From assembly GCA_012964965.1 (NCBI GenBank), contig DTTB01000139.1, positions 1-6,506 on the forward strand: 6,506 bases of DNA, in the 5' to 3' direction. Below the pieces are notes generated by a model. The model saw only the letters and a list, made by a program, of their open reading frames with translations. It did not search any database and had not been told where the DNA came from. Made by a program: the position numbers and the translations under genes. The DNA comes from Candidatus Nitrosopelagicus sp. (GTDB lineage Archaea > Thermoproteota > Nitrososphaeria > Nitrososphaerales > Nitrosopumilaceae). This document shows positions 1 to 4,890 of this stretch, in pieces (the stretch's first letter is position 1; each line of letters begins with the position of its first letter).

Positions 1-183
1 ATAGTACTGATCAAGCTGAAAGGAAACAAGACCATTAGGGGTAACCTCTTGGGATTTGACCAGCACATGAACCTGCTACTCGACCAATCAGAAGAGATCC
101 CTTCTGAGGGCGATTCTAAGAGTCTTGGATCCATTGTGGTGAGAGGAGATAACGTAGTCATGATATCTCCACCTCCAACATAG
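1..183 (+). CDS. Lsm/Sm-like RNA-binding protein, 3' part
   Basis: The window opens inside this gene. The visible 60 codons cover most of an Sm fold: an Sm1-like stretch ([19 protein letters not shown] followed by HMNLLLD) and an Sm2 motif ([15 protein letters not shown]) with the family's RGD/N turn, ending at TAG 181-183. Archaeal Lsm proteins are usually about 75-80 residues, so roughly 15-20 N-terminal residues lie upstream of the window. Family members form heptameric rings that bind U-rich single-stranded RNA and act in RNA processing and turnover in the cytoplasm. The next gene, rpl37e, starts 11 bases after the stop. Lsm followed by L37e is a recurrent archaeal arrangement, which supports both calls. 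Identity is read directly from the motifs. The specific RNA targets cannot be told from this sequence. Confidence 0.93.
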   Translation: MVLIKLKGNKTIRGNLLGFDQHMNLLLDQSEEIPSEGDSKSLGSIVVRGDNVVMISPPPT

Positions 184-194
184 GTGACAATACC

Positions 195-362
195 ATGGTA
201 AAAGGCACAACATCGATGGGTGGCTTTACTAGAAAGAAAGTACACATCAGATGTAGACGGTGTGGTAAAAACTCGTTTCATAAACGGCACCATACCTGTG
301 CTAGTTGTGGGTTTCCAGACTCCAAAATCAGAAAATATTCTTGGATCAAATGGTATACATAA
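195..362 (+). CDS. rpl37e: 50S ribosomal protein L37e
   Basis: This 55-residue basic protein is a typical full-length eL37, a large-subunit protein found in archaea and eukaryotes but not bacteria. It has the diagnostic [13 protein letters not shown] segment and the second pair CASCGF, giving a C-x2-C-x11-C-x2-C zinc site (Cys20, Cys23, Cys35, Cys38), and ends in RKYSWIKW close to the family C-terminus. The ATG at 195 is preceded by GGTGA at 184-188, which matches the archaeal anti-Shine-Dalgarno sequence and fixes the start. It is co-oriented with the Lsm gene upstream, and its TAA (360-362) directly abuts the ATG of the following gene, so the genes are almost certainly co-transcribed. The composition is noticeably less AT-rich than the following gene, as expected for a conserved, highly expressed gene. 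Confidence 0.96.
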   Translation: MVKGTTSMGGFTRKKVHIRCRRCGKNSFHKRHHTCASCGFPDSKIRKYSWIKWYT

Positions 363-1211
363 ATGCAAGAAATTGATTATGGGACGAAAACCGAGATAAA
401 CTCGTTAATTATGGAACGAGATATACTCACAAAAACAATTTTCAGGGTATATCAACAGGATTCTCAGCTAACTAAAATCCAACGTGATAAACTGCTAATA
501 AGATATCAGCACCAGCTTGGTGTAGTTATTGCGCAGATAGAAAAATTAGGCAATTCCATGAAACATACAGACATGAATCCTTTAGATGAAGGAACATTTG
601 CAGCTATGGACCAAAAACTATCTAGGATGGATGAAAAGTTACAAGAAATATCATCACAAATCAACCCATCTAATAAAGAGACAGAAAAACCAAGGCAAAA
701 ATTAGCCAAGATGTTATCTAAAAAAAGCAGAACAAAATCTACACACCCACAAAATTCTATCCTTCAAAGCAAATCCAACACTCTTGAGATTATTACTCTA
801 ACTCAGATACCAAGTAAAATTCCAGAATTTTTCAGACGTAAACTAAACCACACAGAAACAAAAATAGAAGAGATAGAACCTGTAACTAACCAAAAAATAG
901 TTAAAACGCTAGATAATGCTGATGAGGTAAAAGTTGTCCAGCCAAACATTTGTGAACATCCTAATTGTGAAAATCCAAAGTTTTCGAATAAGCACTGCTC
1001 AGTGCATACTGATTCATATGTAAAAAAACCTAGTGATGAAGAAAAAGATACATCTGTTTCAGGTTTTGAAGAAAAAAAATTGGAACAGGAAACTAATACA
1101 GACGATGTAATATTAGATAATAATAATGTGGAAAATGATGATGATATGTCAAAGGTTGTCGGTGATATAGAAAAAGCACTATCTAATCTAAGTCAGGCAG
1201 AGGTAGAATAA
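363..1211 (+). CDS. Hypothetical coiled-coil protein with a Cys/His cluster
   Basis: I do not recognise a family for this 282-residue protein. Residues about 8-62 and 75-100 are rich in charged and aliphatic residues in helical, coiled-coil-like patterns. Residues about 103-165 form a basic, low-complexity linker. Residues 197-215 hold a compact C-x4-C-x9-C-x2-H cluster (Cys197, Cys202, Cys212, His215, with His199 also nearby), which resembles a small zinc knuckle of the kind found in many DNA- or RNA-associated proteins. The last 60 or so residues are strongly acidic (NNNVENDDD) and end in a short amphipathic helix. There is no signal peptide or membrane segment, so it is probably cytosolic. 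The ATG follows the L37e stop with no spacer, suggesting translational coupling, and the stop abuts the rpiA start. Location between translation genes and rpiA hints at a nucleic-acid or ribosome-linked role, but that is inference only. Confidence 0.82.
   Translation: MQEIDYGTKTEINSLIMERDILTKTIFRVYQQDSQLTKIQRDKLLIRYQHQLGVVIAQIEKLGNSMKHTDMNPLDEGTFAAMDQKLSRMDEKLQEISSQINPSNKETEKPRQKLAKMLSKKSRTKSTHPQNSILQSKSNTLEIITLTQIPSKIPEFFRRKLNHTETKIEEIEPVTNQKIVKTLDNADEVKVVQPNICEHPNCENPKFSNKHCSVHTDSYVKKPSDEEKDTSVSGFEEKKLEQETNTDDVILDNNNVENDDDMSKVVGDIEKALSNLSQAEVE
1200..1204 (+). promoter_or_regulatory. Ribosome binding site for rpiA
   Basis: GAGGT lies 7 bases before the TTG at 1212 and matches the archaeal anti-Shine-Dalgarno core. 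It sits inside the last codons of the preceding gene and supports TTG 1212 as the start of rpiA. Confidence 0.6.
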
Positions 1212-1886
1212 TTGACATATGATGATGCCATTAAGGCATTATCTGAAGATGCAATAAAACTTGTAAAAAATCATCAGATAATAGGATTAGGTAGTGGGAG
1301 AGCTGCAACTGCGTTTGTAAAATCTCTATCCTTGTTTGTGAAAAAAAAGAAACTCAATATAAGATGCATCCCAACTTCTTTGCAAATAAAATTAGAAGCG
1401 GAAAAAGGAAAATTACATCTTATGGATACTATTCTAGATAAAATTGATATTGTCTTTGATGGAGCTGATCAGATTGACAAGGCAAAAAATTTGATAAAGG
1501 GTGGCGGTGGTGCATTATTAAGAGAAAATATTCTCATTAGTACTGCAAAAAAAGTTGTCATAATGGCAGATGCTTCAAAATTTGTTACAAATTTCAAAAG
1601 AGATGTTCCGGTTGAAGTTCATCCTTTAGCTAGAAATACGGTTACCAAAGCTATTTCAAAAATCGGTGGTAAGCCAAGCATTAGAACATTTGATAGAGGA
1701 TACCCATTTGTTACAGAAAATGGAAACATTATTCTTGATTGTAATTTTGGTATAATAAAAAAACCAAAATTATTACAGGAAAGTATTAAGAAAATTTCTG
1801 GAGTTTTAGAGGTGGGTATTTTTACCAGAAAACCAGACATCATTTACAAGGCTAAATCAAATGGAAAATTTGATGTAATCAAGTAG
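1212..1886 (+). CDS. rpiA: Ribose-5-phosphate isomerase A
   Basis: This cytosolic enzyme interconverts ribose 5-phosphate and ribulose 5-phosphate, supplying ribose for nucleotides. Many archaea, including Thaumarchaeota, lack a full oxidative pentose phosphate route and depend on this step. The 224-residue length is normal for RpiA. Visible landmarks are the N-terminal phosphate-binding loop GLGSGRAA (25-32), PTS (54-56), the catalytic segment FDGADQID with Asp83 and Asp86, KGGGGALLRE with Lys96 and the general-base Glu105 (matching E. coli Asp81, Asp84, Lys94 and Glu103), and EVHPLA (135-140). The loop usually reads GLGTGST, so this is a mild variant. The start is TTG, supported by GAGGT 7 bases upstream and by direct abutment to the preceding stop; starting here also retains the N-terminal helix. 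It overlaps the convergent amidohydrolase gene by 8 bp at the 3' end. Confidence 0.95.
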   Translation: MTYDDAIKALSEDAIKLVKNHQIIGLGSGRAATAFVKSLSLFVKKKKLNIRCIPTSLQIKLEAEKGKLHLMDTILDKIDIVFDGADQIDKAKNLIKGGGGALLRENILISTAKKVVIMADASKFVTNFKRDVPVEVHPLARNTVTKAISKIGGKPSIRTFDRGYPFVTENGNIILDCNFGIIKKPKLLQESIKKISGVLEVGIFTRKPDIIYKAKSNGKFDVIK

Positions 1887-3276
1887 ACATTGTTTTTCTA
1901 GGTACCAATTTGCCGTAACCCTGTTTTCCTACAACTTGAAAATCTTCCGACACTATTTCGCCACGAACAATGGTTTTAACTGGCCAACCCTTCAATTTCC
2001 AATCTTGGTAAACAGTATAATCAGAAAAACCGCCAAATAATTCGCTTGTTGCTTTATGTTCTTTCTTTAGATCAACTAAAGTAACATCTGCATCTGAATT
2101 AGGCTCAAGTGAGCCTTTTGCAGGATACATCCCAAATATTTTAGCAGCGTTTAGACTAGTGAGATTTGTTAATTGAGAAATTGTTATCCTGTTTTTGTTG
2201 ACACCCTCACTAAGTAACAATGATAAAGATACTCCAATGCTAGGAAATCCCGCGAGTGCATCCCAAACAGTATTTCCGCCTAGCTTAAGCTTTAATTGAT
2301 TTGCTACGTGATCTGTCGCAATTGTATCGATTTGGTTTTGGTTAATTGTATTCCATACAAATGAAACATCCTCTTTACTTCTTACAGGTGGCATTACTTT
2401 AGCAAGATACCCCTCTTGCTTTTCATGGGATAGCGTCAAATAATGAGGGCATGTCTCAGTAAGGATTTTTGTTCCATTTTTTTTCTCTTCATTGATTTGT
2501 TCCAATGCACGCCGAGAACCAATATGAGCAAAATACAAAACACAGTTAGAATCTCTAGCAAATTTTGAAATTGTTTTGATCGACTTTGATTCTGACTCGG
2601 TAGGTCGGCTTTTAGACCACGCAGGAAGTCCATCTAGGTTTTTCTCCTTAGCTTTTTTTATTCCGCATGCACACTCAACATAATCTTCCGCATGGACTAC
2701 AAGAGGACATCTAAGGGAAGCTGCTTTTTCAACAACTCTTTGAACAATTTCAGAGTTTACTTCAACATGCTGTTCCTGTAAAAGATTTTTTCCAGGCTGC
2801 ATATCCATATATACATGACCTACATCTCCTCCCAAATTCATGTATAACTTGAAAGAAGTGATTCCATTTTCTACGCAGTATTCCATCTCATCAACTTGCT
2901 GGTTGTTAAAAATAGATGCGTGAATGGCATAATCCACATAATGAGATTTAGAACTTGCGTCTAACTGTGACAGTAATGATTTTTTATACGAATCGCCCAG
3001 ACGGAGCATTCTCATCATGGTTGTAACTCCCCCTATAGCAGCTGCATGTGATTCAGATACGGCTGCTTTCTCTATGGGAGAATAAACTCCATAGTGTACA
3101 TGTGGATCAATAACACCTGGAATGGCTAAAAGTCCATCTGCATTAATTTTTAGATCACATGAAGGAATTTCGTTTGTTAAAGTGATAATTTTACCATCGT
3201 CTAAAACAATATTTTTATCAACAATTCCCGTGGGCAGCACTACATGTGATCCGATGATCACGGTGTCAAACGTCAT
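1879..3276 (-). CDS. Cyclic amidohydrolase (dihydroorotase/hydantoinase family)
   Basis: This 465-residue metal-dependent hydrolase opens a cyclic amide ring. The TIM-barrel superfamily landmarks are all present: GVIDPHVH (metal ligands His59 and His61), FKLYMN with the probable carboxylated Lys143, VVHAED (His195), YFAHIGS (His251), ETCPHYLT (274-281), MPPVRS (295-300) and ATDHVAN (Asp322). The C-terminal part has FGMYPAKGSL and SDADVTLVD, the small beta domain typical of dihydroorotases, allantoinases and hydantoinases. In true dihydroorotases the second His is followed by x-Arg, which holds the substrate carboxylate; here the text is HVHYGVYSP, so that Arg is missing. The FKLYMN region also resembles hydantoinase/dihydropyrimidinase. 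It may be annotated as dihydroorotase (pyrC), but I consider the substrate open. It is transcribed alone, divergent from tRNA-Ala, and runs into the 3' end of rpiA. Confidence 0.9.
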   Translation of the reverse strand: MTFDTVIIGSHVVLPTGIVDKNIVLDDGKIITLTNEIPSCDLKINADGLLAIPGVIDPHVHYGVYSPIEKAAVSESHAAAIGGVTTMMRMLRLGDSYKKSLLSQLDASSKSHYVDYAIHASIFNNQQVDEMEYCVENGITSFKLYMNLGGDVGHVYMDMQPGKNLLQEQHVEVNSEIVQRVVEKAASLRCPLVVHAEDYVECACGIKKAKEKNLDGLPAWSKSRPTESESKSIKTISKFARDSNCVLYFAHIGSRRALEQINEEKKNGTKILTETCPHYLTLSHEKQEGYLAKVMPPVRSKEDVSFVWNTINQNQIDTIATDHVANQLKLKLGGNTVWDALAGFPSIGVSLSLLLSEGVNKNRITISQLTNLTSLNAAKIFGMYPAKGSLEPNSDADVTLVDLKKEHKATSELFGGFSDYTVYQDWKLKGWPVKTIVRGEIVSEDFQVVGKQGYGKLVPRKTMST

Positions 3277-3319
3277 CTAATGTTACTGTAAAAATCCAGT
3301 ATTTGTAGTTGAGCAAATG

Positions 3320-3338
3320 AATAAAAAGTGATTTTATT
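3320..3338. promoter_or_regulatory. AT-rich inverted repeat, probable divergent promoter
   Basis: AATAAAA (3320-3326) and TTTTATT (3332-3338) form a perfect 7-bp inverted repeat around AGTGA. It lies between the amidohydrolase gene (start 3276, minus) and tRNA-Ala (start 3351, plus). The left arm is centred about 28 bp before the tRNA 5' end, the expected distance for an archaeal TATA box. Read on the other strand the element could serve the amidohydrolase with a leader of about 30 bases. Promoter function is inferred from spacing and composition only. Confidence 0.4.
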
Positions 3339-3350
3339 ATGGAATGTGGA

Positions 3351-3422
3351 GGGCTGGTGGTTTAGTGGTATAATGCCGCGTTCGCAACGCGGATGTCGAG
3401 GGTTCAATTCCCTCCCAGTCCA
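3351..3422 (+). tRNA. tRNA-Ala (anticodon CGC)
   Basis: A 72-base cloverleaf can be folded by eye. The acceptor stem is GGGCTGG (3351-3357) with CCAGTCC (3415-3421), including the G3:U70 wobble pair that is the identity element for alanyl-tRNA synthetase. The anticodon stem CCGCG/CGCGG closes loop TTCGCAA, so the anticodon is CGC and reads codon GCG. The variable loop is 5 bases and the T arm is GAGGG-TTCAATT-CCCTC. The discriminator is A at 3422; CCA is not encoded. The D arm has the GG pair (AGTGGTA) and a weak stem, which is common. There is no intron. The minus-strand reading frame across this gene (RELNPRHPRCERG) is the usual antisense shadow of a tRNA. Confidence 0.96.
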
Positions 3423-3436
3423 TCTACTAGAAAGCA

Positions 3437-3447
3437 TTATACATAAA
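3437..3447 (+). promoter_or_regulatory. Putative TATA box for the 120-residue protein gene
   Basis: ATTATACATAA lies about 24 bp before the ATG at 3465, and no ribosome binding site precedes that ATG. Both points fit a leaderless transcript, common in archaea. The gene could also be read through from the tRNA gene. Confidence 0.4.
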
Positions 3448-3464
3448 TCTGGAAATAATATTAC

Positions 3465-3827
3465 ATGAAAGTTTTCAATGGAAAAGAAGCTGCAGAGCAA
3501 TACATGTCAAGTCACACTTTGACATTTTCAACTCCTGACCTAACGCTTAAGCGATTCTCATTTTGGTTAGGCGACCTAGTTCCTGATCCAAAAAACAAAG
3601 AGGAAACAGTGCCAAGACTAATGACATTTATCGAGGAGAAAGATTTTGCGCCAGCCCAAGTTATCGATGATGAAAAATATGAGCCATCAGGTGCATTATT
3701 AGCCTCTTCACTTTATGGTAGCGCAAACACAGATTCTGGAAACGAAACTAAATTTTGCTCAGAATGTGGTCAGAAAATTTCTGTCTCCGCAAGATTTTGC
3801 ACCGAATGTGGTGCTGTTCAAGAATAA
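3465..3827 (+). CDS. Small hypothetical protein with C-terminal zinc ribbon
   Basis: This 120-residue protein has no family that I recognise over residues 1-80; that part is mixed alpha/beta in appearance, with a notable hydrophobic-aromatic stretch (RFSFWLGDLVPDP, 30-42). A short linker (81-95) leads to a C-terminal zinc ribbon, KFCSECG...RFCTECG, with Cys98, Cys101, Cys112 and Cys115 spaced C-x2-C-x10-C-x2-C. Such ribbons are usually protein- or nucleic-acid-binding tails. There is no signal peptide or membrane segment. The ATG lies about 24 bp after a TATA-like box and has no Shine-Dalgarno, consistent with a leaderless mRNA. It converges on another zinc-ribbon protein gene with only 20 bp between their stops. 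Function is unknown; the ribbon is clear and the rest is undetermined. Confidence 0.82.
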   Translation: MKVFNGKEAAEQYMSSHTLTFSTPDLTLKRFSFWLGDLVPDPKNKEETVPRLMTFIEEKDFAPAQVIDDEKYEPSGALLASSLYGSANTDSGNETKFCSECGQKISVSARFCTECGAVQE

Positions 3828-3841
3828 TTGAACAATAATTC
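3822..3841. repeat. Near-perfect palindrome at convergent gene ends
   Basis: GAATAATTG (3822-3830) and CAATAATTC (3833-3841) pair at 8 of 9 positions around AA. The element contains the stop codon of the plus-strand gene and ends 6 bases from the stop of the minus-strand gene. The 2-base spacer is too short for a tight RNA hairpin unless inner pairs open, and the stem is AT-rich. It could aid bidirectional termination or be chance in AT-rich DNA. Confidence 0.35.
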
Positions 3842-3842
3842 C

Positions 3843-3847
3843 AAAAA
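3843..3847 (-). terminator. T-run directly after the 177-residue protein gene
   Basis: On the minus strand the stop codon TAA is followed immediately by TTTTT. Archaeal transcription often terminates at such T-runs without needing a hairpin. The run is short, so this is a candidate only. Confidence 0.3.
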
Positions 3848-4381
3848 TTAAGTTTTAGATCCACAATTGGTACAGAACTTCGCGTTTGGTCGCAGATCAG
3901 AACCGCATGATGTACATTTTGTAGTGTTAGATGGTTTTGAGACTAGTGATGAATCAGGTGATGGTAATGTTCCTGGTTGATTAAATCCTTCACCAACAAT
4001 AGATGGTGGTGCACCAACTGGGTTTTGCGCAGTACCAGCACGTGATCCTTGCGGCATACCCATACCACCGGCCATCGTTCCAGGTGAGCCCATACCTGGC
4101 ATAAGACCTGGTGATTGTGTGCCGCCTGGAGCTGAACCTCCTGCTATTTTATCAATTGTTTTTTTCATTTCAAAAATTACTTTGATTGATAGAAATTCTA
4201 ATGCGGAATATGCAACAACGTAATCGCCCAATTTTTGGAAAAATTCCTTGTCAGTTAATTTATCCTGCTTATACAAGTTGTTGGTGTCAAGAAATGTCTC
4301 ATAATATTCTTGAGAATCGTTGAATAGTTTATCCAGCTTTTCTGTCAAAAGGTTTAGTGTATCAACTTCTCCTAGGGACAT
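3848..4381 (-). CDS. Helical protein with Gly/Met/Pro linker and C-terminal zinc ribbon
   Basis: This 177-residue protein has three parts. Residues about 5-80 are predicted helical, with charged and aliphatic heptad-like spacing (VDTLNLLTEKLDKLF, then LEFLSIKVIFEMKKTIDKI). Residues 81-150 are a flexible low-complexity linker rich in Gly, Pro and Met (GLMPGMGSPG, GGMGMPQG). Residues 156-173 form a zinc ribbon, KCTSCG...KFCTNCG, with Cys156, Cys159, Cys170 and Cys173 at C-x2-C-x10-C-x2-C. There is no signal peptide or true membrane segment. I do not recognise a named family. The layout of a helical bundle joined by a floppy tether to a ribbon suggests an adaptor or complex subunit, which is inference. 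It lies downstream of thioredoxin on the same strand with a 62-bp gap containing its own TATA-like box, so it is probably transcribed separately or in part by read-through. Confidence 0.84.
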   Translation of the reverse strand: MSLGEVDTLNLLTEKLDKLFNDSQEYYETFLDTNNLYKQDKLTDKEFFQKLGDYVVAYSALEFLSIKVIFEMKKTIDKIAGGSAPGGTQSPGLMPGMGSPGTMAGGMGMPQGSRAGTAQNPVGAPPSIVGEGFNQPGTLPSPDSSLVSKPSNTTKCTSCGSDLRPNAKFCTNCGSKT

Positions 4382-4400
4382 AAAATTTAATAATTCATTA

Positions 4401-4410
4401 CAATTATAAT
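4401..4410 (-). promoter_or_regulatory. Putative TATA box for the 177-residue protein gene
   Basis: Read on the minus strand this is ATTATAATTG, centred about 25 bp before the ATG at 4381. There is no ribosome binding site before that ATG, so a leaderless transcript is likely. The whole gap (4382-4443) is very AT-rich, which lowers specificity. Confidence 0.35.
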
Positions 4411-4443
4411 TAGTTTAGGTTCTATAATTAAAATAATTTGAGA

Positions 4444-4782
4444 CTAGAGGCTTCCCAGTGCCCTATCAATCATGTTTTTGTATGTGTCCTTTGATGCTGC
4501 GCCTACTTGTTGAGCAACTACTTCGCCTTTGTTGAATATCATCAAAGTTGGTATACTGAAAACATTGTATTTTGATGCTAGCTCATTAGCCTCGTCAACA
4601 TTAACTTTAACAAATTTAACTTTACCATCAAAATCACCAGATAGCTCTTCGACAACAGGTCCCACCATTCTACATGGTCCACACCACTCAGCCCAAAAAT
4701 CAACGAAAACAGGTATTGGGGAACCAATTACATCGGTTTCCCAGGTTTTTGTGTCTGAAACTTTGGTTATTGCCATAAGCAT
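4444..4782 (-). CDS. trxA: Thioredoxin
   Basis: This 112-residue cytosolic protein is a standard single-domain thioredoxin that reduces protein disulfides by dithiol exchange. Visible features are VDFWAEWCGPC with the buried Asp28 and the redox pair Cys34/Cys37 (WCGPC, the classic active site), the cis-proline loop SIPT (Pro78) and the C-terminal GxxxKDTY helix region. Length is normal. Two in-frame starts are possible: ATG 4782 (MLMAITK) and ATG 4776 (MAITK). A TATA-like box at 4812-4820 puts transcription start near 4788-4790, so 4782 would be almost leaderless; the shorter form is equally plausible for the protein. It is divergent from the PRC-barrel/zinc-ribbon gene, sharing a 108-bp intergenic region. 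Its partner thioredoxin reductase is not in the window. Confidence 0.96.
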   Translation of the reverse strand: MLMAITKVSDTKTWETDVIGSPIPVFVDFWAEWCGPCRMVGPVVEELSGDFDGKVKFVKVNVDEANELASKYNVFSIPTLMIFNKGEVVAQQVGAASKDTYKNMIDRALGSL

Positions 4783-4811
4783 AAAACAAAAAATCGTCCC
4801 TAAATATGTTA

Positions 4812-4820
4812 GTATAAAAA
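4812..4820 (-). promoter_or_regulatory. Putative TATA box for thioredoxin
   Basis: Read on the minus strand the sequence is TTTTTATAC. Its centre lies about 34 bp before ATG 4782, so transcription would begin a few bases before the start codon. Spacing and sequence fit an archaeal TATA box; there is no experimental support here. Confidence 0.45.
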
Positions 4821-4854
4821 ATTGTAACCTTTCGTTAAATCTTAATTACAAATG

Positions 4855-4866
4855 AAATATACTTAA
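4855..4866 (+). promoter_or_regulatory. Putative TATA box for the PRC-barrel/zinc-ribbon gene
   Basis: AAATATACTTAA is centred about 30 bp before ATG 4891. This places transcription start near 4887 and argues for ATG 4891 as the translation start rather than GTG 4867, which would lie upstream of the transcript. Confidence 0.45.
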
Positions 4867-4890
4867 GTGATATTTTTATTATCTTCATAC

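Noticed and set aside
506..709. Minus-strand open frame inside the coiled-coil gene
   Set aside because: Its composition is that of a complement shadow and it lies wholly inside a tightly packed operon gene on the other strand.
1879..3276. Firm assignment of the amidohydrolase as PyrC
   Set aside because: The family is certain but the Arg that binds the dihydroorotate carboxylate is absent, so the substrate was left open.
3273..3500. Open frame of 75 codons on the minus strand
   Set aside because: It runs antisense through tRNA-Ala and contains RELNPRHPRCERG, the typical false translation of a tRNA gene's complement.
4529..4855. Plus-strand open frame of 108 codons opposite thioredoxin
   Set aside because: It is antisense to a certain thioredoxin gene, has biased Ser/Thr/Leu content, and no promoter or ribosome site supports it.
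4867..4890. GTG 4867 as the start of the PRC-barrel/zinc-ribbon protein
   Set aside because: The extra residues (MIFLLSSY) overlap the TATA-like box and would lie upstream of the likely transcript; ATG 4891 gives a normal soluble N-terminus.
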